Positions 22,802 through 34,734 of a stretch of 64,000 nucleotides of DNA are shown piece by piece. Position numbers and translations under genes: made by a program. This stretch comes from Diorhabda sublineata (taxonomy: Eukaryota > Arthropoda > Insecta > Coleoptera > Chrysomelidae), in contig NC_079475.1 of the NCBI RefSeq assembly GCF_026230105.1, positions 35,710,086-35,774,085 of the forward strand, written 5' to 3'. The notes under the pieces are model-generated. The model worked only from the letters and a program-made list of their open reading frames with translations, did not search any database and was not told the DNA's origin. The first letter of the stretch is position 1, and each line of letters starts with the position of its first letter.

Positions 22802-24364
22802 CTATTGTAATATTTTTGGATTAGATACTTTGAAAATTCTAGGCAACATCTCTGTAAGGGATTGGAATACTTGATTAGAAATACCTTGAGGTACCATAAA
22901 TTGTAGATTTTTTAAATCTGATCCACCCCACGAAGCCATCTCTATCATAAAACCTTTCACACATTTGAAAACTAATTCAGCACGTTTTTCACACCAAGAT
23001 ATTGTCATTTCTTCAGTCATTTCATACTGTAATAACAAAGGAATCGTCAGTGAAGTAATATCATTTGAACATGCAGTTTTGAGAATATTTCTTAAACCGA
23101 GTACAACAGAATGTCTACTGTTTATGTCGTTCCCTCTTAAACTGTCATCTGATACCATATGAAATATAACATGTACTTGTGCTAAATTAGAATGTCTTGT
23201 TATATAGAAGTCGCCAGGCTGCAGAAGTTCACTGTTAGCATTGCGACTGCCACATCTGTGGTCACTTTTCAGATATTTTTGTGCTATGTTAGAAATTTTG
23301 TCTAATTGATCTTCAATATGTGGAAAGTGAAACTCTGTAGATTTCTGACAAACTTCTTGGAATTCTTGTGTCCATCTAGAGCCTATTTTGTTATCTGCTA
23401 ACAGTACAAGACCAGATAAATCATTGGAGTAAAGCGCTAGAGCTGTTTGGAGTAACTGAGGTGTTGGCTCTGTTGATTGTTTATTATCCTCTACTATACA
23501 CAAATCCATTACATTTCCTGATAAAATTCTGATATTGTGCATCTGTTTGAGTTGTGAACCTAAATGTATAGTGAAACTTTCTTCTAATATTGGAGTATCT
23601 TGTATATCTCTGTCTATTCTGTAACATGGCATTAATATTTCTGGTGGTACCAAAGGAGAATTTGGTGTAGGTAAAGAACTATTCGTTTGTTTCTGTTCAA
23701 GCATTTGCATCAACCACTCCCTATATTCTCTTCTTTGAGCTTCTTTCAACGTATCCAATTCACTATTCAATTTAGCTTGAAGTAGGGAATGAGTTTCATA
23801 ATGCCTTGCTACCAATTCATTTATTTTGCTTTCAGTCATATCTTTATCTAATCTATCAACAGCATTATTCATTTCATAACTTTGACGTTCCGATAATTCC
23901 TGTATTAATCTCTTTTTTTCTTCAGTTTTTTGCCTCACAGTTTTAGAGTACATATGCTCTAATTGGAGCATTGTTTCCAAAGCTGGGGAATGTACCATTT
24001 TGTGGTAAGCTGTAGCAAACAATTCATCATCTGAGGCACATCTACATTCTCCATATTCTGCCATCTCTTCTTTTAATATGTTTTCCCATTCCTTAGTTAT
24101 ATCCTCAAGGTTAATTATATTTTCTTTTGCATCAGTAATTAATTTCGAAGTTTCTTCATTAAAATACTCAGTACTACGTTCTTTAATGAATTTTTGTATA
24201 TCTTCAGTTAATTCCTTTTCTACATAAATGGGTAGGTTATGTCTAATTATTAGAATATATACTAATTCGTTAACTGGATCCTCACAAGGAATCAATATAC
24301 TATGCTCGAATCCGTATTCACAGTTGACATAAATATATGATTTCTTACTATGCATCTTCTTCAT
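22802..24364 (-). CDS. FERRY3: FERRY endosomal RAB5 effector complex subunit 3 (C12orf4 homologue)
   Basis: A single exon of 520 residues, close to the 552 of human C12orf4. Similarity runs the full length: LPIYVEKELTEDIQKFIKE near the start, YHKMVHSPALETMLQLEHMY, a coiled-coil-like charged region at about 130-230, LEESFTIHLGSQLKQMHNIR, PGDFYITRHSNLAQVHVIFH, GLRNILKTACSNDITSLTIP, and RAELVFKCVKGFMIEMASW. The protein (DUF2362) is the Fy-3 subunit of the FERRY complex, which binds RAB5 on early endosomes and carries mRNAs. No nuclease or catalytic motif is expected. The gene is head to head with TOM70, start codons 1,026 bp apart. Absence of introns in a 1.56-kb frame is notable but may be the normal state in this lineage. 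Confidence 0.96.
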   Translation of the reverse strand: MKKMHSKKSYIYVNCEYGFEHSILIPCEDPVNELVYILIIRHNLPIYVEKELTEDIQKFIKERSTEYFNEETSKLITDAKENIINLEDITKEWENILKEEMAEYGECRCASDDELFATAYHKMVHSPALETMLQLEHMYSKTVRQKTEEKKRLIQELSERQSYEMNNAVDRLDKDMTESKINELVARHYETHSLLQAKLNSELDTLKEAQRREYREWLMQMLEQKQTNSSLPTPNSPLVPPEILMPCYRIDRDIQDTPILEESFTIHLGSQLKQMHNIRILSGNVMDLCIVEDNKQSTEPTPQLLQTALALYSNDLSGLVLLADNKIGSRWTQEFQEVCQKSTEFHFPHIEDQLDKISNIAQKYLKSDHRCGSRNANSELLQPGDFYITRHSNLAQVHVIFHMVSDDSLRGNDINSRHSVVLGLRNILKTACSNDITSLTIPLLLQYEMTEEMTISWCEKRAELVFKCVKGFMIEMASWGGSDLKNLQFMVPQGISNQVFQSLTEMLPRIFKVSNPKILQ

Positions 24365-25198
24365 TTTTTAAAATTGTATTTAATCCAAAACAATACAAAA
24401 ATCAGAACTTCCCTTTTTAAATTTGACATTTGTGTACACCCTCCCACAAAAGATTTAGGCAAATTTTAATAAGTAAACTTAATAAAAGAAATGTGAATAA
24501 AATACATGACGTAAATATTTCTACGAGCAAAGTTTGTTTTTAGCTACACGATATATTTTTCATTATGTAAACTTTAATATGACCAATTGTTTTTCCGTTT
24601 TATATATCCTATTTCTCGAAACTTCCTATTAAATAAAATGTAATGATTTTAGAGTCCATTTGAGTACAGTGTTTCTTTACTGCCTTGATCTCGGCTACTG
24701 AACAAATTTTTAAAATATTCGAAGTTGAAAAATCCTAACGAGTACTACCAAAACTTCTATTTGTGTTGAGAAATATAGTTTTTCACGTCTACCCCAAATT
24801 AATGACTCGTTAGGTTCTACTGTTTTGTCTTAAATCTGGAGAAGGTTGTCCTCTACGTCTTTGTTCTAAGCGATTATCGCTATTATTTTTGTGATAGCTT
24901 GGAAACAGATAAATGAAGATGTAAATTAGATACGTTTAAAACCTTGGATCTATTATTGTAGATGGTGAAAAAATATTTCAAAGGGAGAGAGTATTTCGTC
25001 ATTTTTTTAGTAAAGCCTCTGCGTGGTTAACAGATTTGTTTTATCCGTCTTGGGCAGTCTCGGGCCGTACTTATACCAAAGCTTGTACTTTCTGGTTTTT
25101 ATTAATTTATACATGAAACGGCCGAAATATTACAATAATGAGATATTTAATATTGAAAACTCGAAATTAAAAATATCATCGATTATTTTCTGAAAAAA

Positions 25199-25222
25199 TA
25201 TCGATATCTTGATATATCGATA
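25199..25222. promoter_or_regulatory. Two DRE-like TATCGATA sites between FERRY3 and TOM70
   Basis: The palindrome TATCGATA occurs at 25199-25206 and again at 25215-25222, 16 bp apart, about 170-190 bp before the TOM70 start codon and about 835 bp before the FERRY3 start. In Drosophila this octamer is the DNA replication-related element bound by DREF (and BEAF-32 binds CGATA clusters) at housekeeping promoters. The sites are seen in the sequence; their use here is inferred. Confidence 0.5.
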
Positions 25223-25390
25223 TTTTTTGCCCTTCCCTAGACTCCAATAGTTTTGTCAATCAGAATCATTTAGAATAGTTATTAACCCTTAACCTCACTT
25301 TTCAGTTTCCTGATCACAACCCTTCAACATTAAAAGTGACGTGACAAGTCTCATTTAATTCATAAATTTAGTTATGAATGTTTAGAAACA

Positions 25391-28300
25391 ATGCCGTCAA
25401 GTTCATTAAAATGGCAAATTGCATTGGGTTTGGGGGCAGCGGGAGCTTTAGGTTTGGCGTATTGGTATCTAAAATCAAGTAATAGGCAATCTTTACAAAC
25501 GCTGAGTGCGGTAGTAGAAGACGAAAAGGAAGAAACGCCTTTCCAAAAAGCTCAAAGGTACAAGACTGAGGGAAATGAATTATTCAAAAGAGGTAAATAC
25601 GATGAAGCTATTTCGTATTATAACAAAGCCATCGACACCATTCCTGAAGAATACAGAACTGATCTTGCTACTTACTATCAAAACCGAGCTGCCGCCTACG
25701 AACAGTTGAAAAAGTGGAGTTCCGTAATTTCAGATTGCACTAAAGCAATCGAACTTAACAATCGCTATGAAAAAGCATTGTACAGAAGAGCTAAAGCCGA
25801 AGAAATGAACAAAGATTGGATAAATGCACTAGATGATATCACTTCTGTTTGTCTACTGCAAAACTTTCAAAATCAAAATTCTTTGCTTATGGCTGATCGG
25901 GTATTGAAGGAATTAGGAAAGCAAAATGCAGCCGAAGCTATAAAAAATAGAAAACCTGTTATACCTTCTCACAGTTTTATTAAAACATATTTTTCATCTT
26001 TCTCTGAAGATCCAGTTTATAAAAAATTGTTGGAAGCAAATGAACCTTTGGGACAGGGAGATTTAAAAGGTAAAATTCATAAATCTATTTTTTTTACTTA
26101 GCCACTTCGGATAAGATTATTGTGTAGATATAGATTAATTTTAAAATCTACAGCAGTAATTGAAAAATTTTGTCATGATGTGTAATTGAGTTTTTTTTAA
26201 CTTTTCTATCATGACAGGAACTGATATGGCGACAAAATTGATTTCCAGATACTTAAAACCTGTTAATGGAAGTGGTGGGAGGTCTGAGGTTTTCCAAAAA
26301 ATTTTTTTGGCTAAAAAGTTGATTTTCTCACTTTTCCAGGAAATACAGCTATAAATACAGGATGTGGCTATTTAATTGTTACTGCTAATTCTATGTTTGA
26401 TAAAATATTTATTTGTTTTTTTTTATAAATTAAGAGCAACTATAAATAAAAATTGTACATTAATTCAAAACTTTTGTTAAATTTACTCTTCAATTAGCCC
26501 CACATATGTCCTGTCAATGCTGTGAAACTGATTATTTGTGATAGAAGAATAATTCATTTAACAGTTCTAGAAATATTGTAAATATTATTTTCAGTATTCA
26601 TATATTCATCTTTGTTTTACTATGTTGCTAGTTTCAGGGTTTTTAAAGGCTAAATTGGCATTTGCTACAGAGAAATATGAGGAAGTAATTCCAGCATGTA
26701 CTGAAGAATTAAGTTTTAGTGAATCTGAATCATTATACAAATTTGAAGCTTTATCTCTTAGAGCTTCATTTTATTTTCTCACTGGTCAGTTTAAAGAGGC
26801 CTTAGATGACCTTAGTCTAATAATAGATTCATCAGAAGCAGATATTTACATAAAAGTTAATTCTCTTATAAAGAGATCATCAATATATATGCAGACTGAA
26901 AAAGTACATGAATGCCTTGCAGATTTTGAGAAAGCTGCTGAAATTGGTTCTAATATTTCAGGTTAGTATAAAATATTTGAATTGAGTATGTGTTTACAGT
27001 AAAGCTAATGTATATATATAAATTTTTTTGATTATTATAAAATTTGTAGTAACTGGTTTTTTATGAAATTTATATTATAGATCTTTTTTCAATACTTTGA
27101 TACATCTAAATATTTTGAATTTGATTTTCTAAATAAAATAAATTTTCAACTGATCATCCTATAGAGATGTGATGAGAGTAAATATTATTGTTTGGGGTAT
27201 AGTTTATTTAAAATTATCAATAATTTAACCAGAGAACCAGAGAAAATTTCTAGGTGGAAATGTCACAGTAGAAAATAGTGGGAAAAGGTTTTTATATGTG
27301 AAATTAAAAAAATTCATTATGTAATCTTTGTAATAAGATCTTTCTCAATTTAGTGATCAGAGCTTATTCTAACAGTATATTCTGTTATTGTTCTTAATGT
27401 CACGATTTGGAAACCCATTCAACTAATGCATTTCTAAGCTAGTTCTTGCTTATGTATAAAGATTTCCTAAGATTTATTAGAATTAATGAACTTTATGACT
27501 AATTTGTGTCAGGTTATTTAATGTACTCCCTCTACTTCTGCAATTTTTATTCTGGACCGCTTCTTAGGCTCTATCATATCCTATTTAAAGCTTTCCTTGT
27601 TTGTTGTCTATCTGTCACTCATTTTCACCACTACATTCTTGTAACTTTAATTTTTCACTGCTATGCAGTAATGTCATGTATTTGATAAAATCTTCATTAG
27701 ACTTAAATTAATAATATCTACACCGTTTTCCACATTAAACCGACAATTTAATTCTTTTTAGATGTATTTCACCACAGGGGTCAAGTTAAACTTTTGATGG
27801 AACAGGTTCAAGAAGCTAGAAACGATTTTGAAAGAGCAGTAAGTTTAAATCCAGACTTTGCAGTTGCCGTCGTACAAAAATGTTATGCAGACTACCGTTA
27901 TGCTATGCAGATGAAAGATGTATCTCTTCTAATGCGAACAATGGACGATTTTCGTAGAGCTATTGAAAGATTTCCAGATTGCCCAGAGACGTACATTTTA
28001 TTTGCTCAAGTAAAAACTGAAAAACAAGAATTTCAAGAAGCTGAAAAGTTATATCTAACTGCTATGGAAATAGATCCTAATAATGCTTCAATATATGTAC
28101 ACAGAGGACTTCTGCTGTTACAATGGAAAGGAGAAATAGAAAATGCAGTAAAGTTAATGAAACAAGCTATACAAGTTGATGATAAGTCTGAATTTGCTTA
28201 TGAGACATTAGGAACTGTTGAAGTACAAAGGTGAGCAAAAATATTTTCAATGATGTGATTCCAATATTTATGTAAATTTTGAAATCTTTCTATTGATAAA

Positions 28301-30043
28301 AATAATTTATATATCATTGATTTCTCTATTACCTTTCAGTATAGGGATGAATGTTTTTTACAAATATTTTCCATTTTTCAATTTTGTACTGTTTTGGTTG
28401 TTAGTGTTCAAATCTTTGTCAATTGTCTTTTAATATTATTGTGTTTTTGTGGTCTGTCTCAGCTTTTTTTAGTAACTATATTGGCCCCACTTTTCAACTC
28501 ATACATTTATTTTTAATATCATTTAAAATTGACTTTATTTTCAGTTCTCTTATTATGTCTCTGTTTTTCGTTTTGTTTTTGCATGCACTCAGATATTTCA
28601 TTTCTATTTCAATCATATAACAGTGTACAAGCTAGTATATATCTTTTATTTAAAGTGTAGAAATTTTCTGCAAAATACAGTTTATTGCGATTTTCCATTT
28701 GTTGAAAGTTTTTGTGATCGTTTTTATTCAATTCTTAGTTCTTCAATTTTCAATTCATAGATATATGATTTACTTTTTATCAAAGATTACAACCTTTTAT
28801 TTAATTTATTTAAAATGGTGCCCTCGAACAATGATGAGTGTCTCACTGTAACTTATAGTTTATGAAGAAAGGTTCAACTACTGTACAAGGATTTTTTTCC
28901 AAGAGAAAATACAAACAATATTTTGAAATTGAACGTATCGATAGAGGTATAAAAATATAATTGGAAAAGAGGTTAAGCATATATACAAAATTTTGTTCAT
29001 TCCATTTCTCTGAAAATGATTATGATTAATATAATGGATGACTTATTTAAGAATATGAAATAGTAAAAAAAATCAAGTAGAAAGAAACAAGTAAAAAAAT
29101 ATTTATAATATTTAAGAATTTTGTGGATTTCTGCTTTATCATCACTGGAAAAATAACCTGTAATTTTAGAGTTGCTTTGAGGGCACTAATTGCAGTAGAA
29201 ACATATAACTATAATATTTGAGGTGCTTCTTCGCTTTGATCTTGAATTACTTGTTGGAGCACCTATATACCCCAGATTTCTGTAAACACCAAACCTGATT
29301 AATTTTAAGTCAATGCTTTTTGTTTAAAATACTAATGTTCTGCTTCCATATGTGAGCATTGGTCTAAAAACTGTTTGGAATATTATCCTTTTCATTTTTC
29401 TTGAAATACCTTGATCCACCAATGCGGTTTTTAGTGAATACATGTTTGACGATTTATTTATTTTTTCTCTGATATTTTGGTCTTAATTTTCTCCAATACA
29501 GATATTTACAGTGTGACACTTGTTTGATATTATTACCTTATATTTGTGTTCGTTTGCCATCATCATTACTTTTTAGAATTTATTTTCATTTTAATTCTTT
29601 CTAGGGTTCAATGTCAAGTACCTATATTTTCTGTAGATCTATTTTATTATTAGCAATTGTTATCAATTGTTCTTATTACCCTATGTAGTTTTGAAGTGTC
29701 TGTTTGGTATGTGATTTATAAATATGTTGAAACAGAGAAGGCTTATGGTTTCGACAGGCATTAAACCATATTTGCTTTACAATCCCTCCCCTATTATTTT
29801 TGTTTAAGTAATTTATGCTCTTTTTGTATATTCTTACAAAATGTTATGAGAATAATAAATGTTAATTTTTTATATTACAGAGGAAATCTGGTTCTTGCAA
29901 TAGAATTGTTCAACAAAGCAATTTCATTGGCAAGATCTGAAATGGAAATGGTACATTTATTCTCTTTGAGAGATGCGGCATCTTCACAGCTTAAAATTGC
30001 GTCTAATTTGGGATTAGGACCAGATATTTTGAAAGAAGCCTAA
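25391..30043 (+). CDS. TOMM70: Mitochondrial import receptor TOM70
   Basis: Four exons (25391-26069, 26638-26961, 27762-28230, 29881-30043), all with GT-AG borders and matching phases, give 544 residues. Residues 8-27 form the N-terminal membrane anchor (WQIALGLGAAGALGLAYWYL), then a charged spacer. The chaperone-clamp TPRs lie at about 54-155 (RYKTEGNELFKRGKYDEAIS, TYYQNRAAAYEQLKKW, EKALYRRAKAEEM), and the substrate-binding TPRs fill exons 2-4. The C-terminus SNLGLGPDILKEA is typical of animal TOM70. The protein sits in the outer membrane and receives Hsp70/Hsp90-bound carrier precursors. Human TOMM70 is 608 residues, and the shortfall is mainly at the N-terminus. AATAAA occurs at 30237-30242. 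Intron 3 (1.65 kb) carries a LINE fragment. Confidence 0.96.
29320..29440 (-). mobile_element. LINE reverse-transcriptase fragment in TOM70 intron 3
   Basis: The minus strand, antisense to TOM70, reads SLKTALVDQGISRKMKRIIF followed by QTVFRPMLTYGSRTLVF. This is the region after the palm of LINE reverse transcriptases (usual form ..K..IYKTVIRPVLTYGSETW). Only this short block is readable; flanking sequence is decayed. Confidence 0.6.
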
Positions 30044-30439
30044 TGTTTTTTTTTGTATTTTGTTATGACTTTTTTGTTGTTTTTAAATTTGAAATGTAGT
30101 AAAAGAAATAATAGACTTTTGGAAAGAACATTGCTGACTGTAAATACAAGCCATTCCTAAATTAAATGTTTATAACAGTTTGTTGGCATATTTCATTTAT
30201 CCGATCAGGTTAAGAAGATATTTCTTGGCTTAAAGTAATAAATTTTTTTGTATATGAGAAAATAATTTTAGATAAAATTTAATCTTACAAAGTCCAAATA
30301 TGAACAGCAATACTGCAGTTGTCATTGCAGGACAACATTAAAATCTGCTTAAATTAATATATGTATTTGAATGTGCCCGTTCAAAATTGGTAAAATTTAA
30401 TCATATCTGTATTTTACATTTATCAAATAAATTTTGGGG

Positions 30440-30640
30440 TCATCATCATTATTCAGCCTTATCTCGTCCACTGCTGGACATAGGCCTCCTCCAAATGCTT
30501 CCAGTTTTCTCTGCTCTGAGCGGCTGCTACCCAATTTGTCCGTATTCTTTTATTATCGTCAGTCCATCTCGTAGGGTGTCTTCCTTTGGAGTATACTTTA
30601 TAAACATTAAGGCCATTCGGAATTATAATTCCGAGCGTAC
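30440..30640 (-). mobile_element. RTE-type LINE 3' end
   Basis: The plus strand carries CGTCCACTGCTGGACATAGG, a string found at the 3' end of many insect RTE-group LINEs. The minus strand reads RWTDDNKRIRTNWVAAAQSR ENWKHLEEAYVQQWT, the last codons of their endonuclease/reverse transcriptase protein. The rest of the element is missing. It starts about 200 bp beyond the likely TOM70 poly(A) site. Confidence 0.75.
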
Positions 30641-31027
30641 ATCTTTCTCCCTAAATTTATCCTCCACATAATACTTTTTGAGACAGAAATACTTGATAAT
30701 AAAACACCTTTTGTCAATTCTTTCCGTTGTCCCGTACCTTGAATTCATTCCTCTGCATGTTTTCGGTATGCCAAGAGTTTTTTTTTTCATTTAGCAATCG
30801 AATGATATGGTTTAAAAGTACGAAAATGTTTGGTTACTTGAAAATAAGCTCCAAGATTTTGCATTTAGTGCCGTGTATGACATACGCGCACTAGGTCATT
30901 AGAAATGGGCCAATTTTACGTCGAAGTGCGAATTGTTTTAGAAACGTAGATTTATACATGTCAAACTATCAAAACGATTGAATATATTTGTTTATGTGAT
31001 GACTTTTGATTTATATTATATATTTGG

Positions 31028-31228
31028 TGCATTCCACTAAGCGTTCACGGCACCTGAAATTTCTCATTATTTATTGCGGTATGGGATATTTTCTATTTTG
31101 CTATTCGTTAATATTTATCTCACACTCAAAACGCCTCGCAAGCCATTCCACTTGGGCTTACGATTATAACCCTCTGGACTAAGTGGAATGGGAAAGATCG
31201 TGATCGTCGGAGTGCCTAGTGGAAAGGA
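31028..31228. mobile_element. Possible short inverted-repeat element (MITE)
   Basis: The left end TGGTGCATTCCACTAAGCG and the right end (reverse complement TGGGTCCTTTCCACTAGGC) match at most positions around a 200-bp core. The core also contains CATTCCACTTGGGC and AAGTGGAATGG in inverted orientation. No target duplication is clear, so the call is weak. Confidence 0.3.
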
Positions 31229-31989
31229 CCCATTGTGTTATTGGGAATAAATGAAACAAATTTTGAATGAGTTTAATATCATTATTGTTTTAATATACAA
31301 TTATCTTTTAGAAAGGACGGTGCAGAATAAAAATTATATAACATAGATATATAAACTAAATAACAAAAATTTACATATATCTGGAAGGCACTTTAGAAAA
31401 ACGACAACCAATTGCATAGTGAATCACTAGAGAAAATGTTAACATATTTCCAACTGAATCAACAAATTTGTGCTCATTTAAAAATTTAATATCAAGAATA
31501 TATTGTTGATTATCTCACGAAAAATTCATATATTTTCAGGATAATCATCCATAAATTAATATTTGTGCTATTAAGGAAGACGAGATATCATTTTTAACAA
31601 ATTACTGAAACATGAAAGATTTATTAATATCAACTTAAGAAGACAGGCCAAATATAATAAAGTAATAAACAACTAATTTAGTGTTTGTTCAAATATTCGT
31701 TACCAATCCACATCAATTTTCATCTTCAAATTCCTACATACTGTTATAAGTCTCTAATAGATTCAATTTTTGTTTTAAAGCTTCTTCATTGCATGTAATC
31801 TAATATGACCTTCATAAAATCTGCTAATACTTATTGCTCAATATTTGCTTTTTCTTATTTATCAAATATTAATGGTATTAAAATGTCATTCTCATGAATG
31901 CGTTCGCAAAAATATTTATGCACACGTCACTGACAGTCTCAACAAGTTTCGATACATGATAGCAGAATTCTGTCGAAATCAAAATGGAG

Positions 31990-32510
31990 GCTGTGCAAAA
32001 ACAGAAAAAAAAAGAGGGAGAAACTACTGGGATCCAAAAGAGATTCCATGGTGTGGTATCGGAAAGGAGAACCAGTGCCAAAAAAGGCAAAAATTGATCG
32101 CTATATTTTGGATCTGCGACGGTATACTTTTAATTAACTTTGAGGAATTAAATACAACCGAGAACGCGGCATATTACTGTGACTTACTAAAGCAGTTGAA
32201 TGAAATATTATCGAAAAAAGTCGTGGTGTGCTTTGGCTTCATCAGAATGCTCCATTCCACACTGATTCGCTTTCTCAGGCACACAGGTACACTAATGTGG
32301 CTTGACAGAGATTGAGCACACACCTTATACCCCTAATCTAGCCCCGTTTGACTGAAATCCGAGTTAACGATTTAATAGTTGTAGAAAATAACATAAACAC
32401 CATGAAACTTGAGCGGTCTATAGATGCAGCAATTGTATCTTCGATTAGAAATTCCTATTTTGAGAAAAGAACAATCGGTATTATAATATATGATTTGACT
32501 TCGTCTCCTA
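31990..32510 (+). mobile_element. Decayed mariner transposase
   Basis: The plus strand, read across frames, gives GILLINFEELNTTENAAYYC DLLKQLNEILSKK, then LHQNAPFHT (the HDNAPxHT block with the second catalytic aspartate changed to glutamine) and HTPYTPNLAPFD (the PPYSPDLAPxD block with the third aspartate). Frameshifts and stops separate the pieces. Terminal repeats were not found. Confidence 0.65.
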
Positions 32511-32814
32511 TGTTTCATAGTTTATAAAAATTCAAGAGAGTGTGGATAGAGGATTCGTCTTCTGTGTAACAGAATCTGCACGCCGCATTATCTGCAAGTC
32601 TAGCGTCTTCAGGTGTCCATTGAGGTGTCAGTGCTCCGATCAGACTACTGTTAGTATTCGTATTAGATGTTCGAATTTTAAATGGTTAGATGCCGTTACT
32701 ATCATGAAACATACAATAATAGATTGACTAACATTACAACATGGACTCGAACCACAAAGCTCTCCGTAATCACTTCCTAGTGATAGGTACAAATACTAAT
32801 TTGTCATTTTCTAA

Positions 32815-33366
32815 GTGAGTTATTCTGATATACTGCAATGCGTCAATAAATCTTCAAGAACAGATTTCAAACTGCGTATGATGGTTCCGTAGTTTTGCAA
32901 CCCCATGATTTATCCATGTCTCGTCTAAATAGTACATTTTGTTTGAAAAATTCTACAAATTTTAGATAGTTTCGTTGCTAGATGTATCCTATGTGAGTTA
33001 TTCTGAGCTACTACAATTGCTTCTTGAAAAACTGTTAATAAGTGTTCAGAGCAGATTTCAAACTGCGTGTGACGGTTCCATAGTTTTGCAACCCCATGAT
33101 TTATCCATGTCTCGTCTAAATAGTACATTTTGTTTGAAAAATTCTACAAATTTTAGATAGTTTCGTTGCTAGATGTATCCTATGTGAGTTATTCTGAGCT
33201 ACTACAATTGCTTCTTGAAAAACTGTTAATAAGTGTTCAGAGCAGATTTCAAACTGCGTGTGACGGTTCCATAGTTTTGCAACCCCATGATTTATCCATG
33301 TCTCGTCTAAATAGTAGATTTTGTTTGAAAAATTCTACAATTTTTAGATAGTTTCGTTGCTAGATG
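32815..33366. repeat. 191-bp tandem repeat derived from an IS630-like transposase
   Basis: Two units starting near 32975 and 33166 are almost identical, differing at a few bases. A third unit before them (from about 32815) is diverged and carries internal gaps. On the minus strand each unit reads TIYYLDETWINHGVAKLWNR, the first catalytic aspartate region of DDE_3 transposases (usual form IVYLDETWVNxGH). As 191 is not a multiple of three, the frame is lost at each junction, so no protein is made. The near-identity shows that the newest duplication is recent. Confidence 0.85.
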
Positions 33367-34007
33367 TATCGACTTATCATCAAGGCTTAACAAACTGAAT
33401 AAATGTATTTCATTCAAAGTACTACATTCTGTGCTTCCAATAATGCTTTATCATATCGTGACATTTGTGTATAAATATAATGAAGTAACAGTGATCTATC
33501 AAAATAAAATAAAATTGTTTCATAGTATCAATAACGTCAAGTAAAACTAGTGGACTAGAATGCAAAAAACTTTTTTAAATGGTCATTTTAATCTAGGTCA
33601 AAGTATCAAGCTCAATTTTGCAGAGGGCCATTTTGAATTCGTAAGTGGGCTAAATTGAAAATAATAAAAATGAACTGAGTTATTATAATATATATAAACA
33701 TCCTTAGACTTGAGAGTACGAGAATTTAAAATATCCGTAGAGGAATCGAATCTAAAAAACATGATTCTTCTTTCTGTGACACAGTGCGATCGCGGGCCTT
33801 ATTGATACGGCCCAAGGGCCGGAAACGACCCGCGGGCCTTATCTTTGACTTGACTGATTAGATAGACTTTCAACTAACGCTTCAATTATTGTAATCAGTC
33901 TAGTATCTAAACCTCCTAAGACTTTATTTTGGCATTTTGGCTTAACATACATAAAAGTTAAAAAAAATTTCATTTTCTTGAATTTCAATGAATTGGTAAC
34001 ATATTTA

Positions 34008-34009
<2 letters not shown>
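33367..34009. other. Intergenic; short GC-rich direct repeat
   Basis: No gene. At about 33788-33845 the block CGCGGGCCTTAT occurs twice around GGCCCAAGGGCCGG, sharply GC-rich against an AT-rich background. This looks like the terminal region of a hAT-type or other repeat, but I could not pair the ends. Confidence 0.4.

Positions 34010-34086
<77 letters not shown>
34010..34086. repeat. (TA)n microsatellite, about 38 dinucleotides
   Basis: Uninterrupted TA run from the end of the TTTAAGA motif to TATAATTTATAAAG. Such a run is likely length-polymorphic and may form cruciforms. Confidence 0.97.
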
Positions 34087-34092
<6 letters not shown>

Positions 34093-34734
34093 AAAGTAAT
34101 TTGAATGAGTTACTTTGATTTTTATTCTAATTGAATTACATAATGATCTTGCCCAACTTTATTTGCTCAGATAAGATAAAAAGAACAAAACAAACTTTTT
34201 TTCCAGTGATCCACTTTCAACACAATGTAATAAATAAATAGTATTAAATAGAGTGTATATATAAATAAAATTATATTTACAAAAGCGCTATACATTTCAA
34301 AATGTTAGCGTCAACAATAAGTTACAGTAAGCTATACATTTTTTGGTTTAAATAATAAGCTAGAATATAATATTTTTTTCACTATGACGTCCCCATCCCC
34401 TAACAAAAATCAGCTTTAATGGAAAACTTCTATTATAGATTAAAGTAAGTGTTTCTAGAGTTAAATAAATATTTGTCGGTGGAACTATTTTGATTGCATC
34501 CCGATAGATGAAACTACTTTTGAAAAAGATAAAAAAATCTCGATTTAAATTTTTCTTTTTACAATTCAAACTAATTTTTAACATAATTTTAGTTTTGATA
34601 AGTAAACAATTTGGAAATTCACAAAAACCTATAAGACGATAAGTTATGGATACAAGTTTTTTCGAATTAAAATTTAGATCCTTATACTTCAAGATCAACG
34701 GTCAATTATATTTTTTTTTATTCCTCAGTCCGGT

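Noticed and set aside
32740..32800. Possible tRNA or SINE on the minus strand, with an exact GGTTCGAGTCC B-box
   Set aside because: No matching A-box, D-arm or complementary acceptor stem at the right distance. A pol III-derived SINE piece is possible but unsupported.
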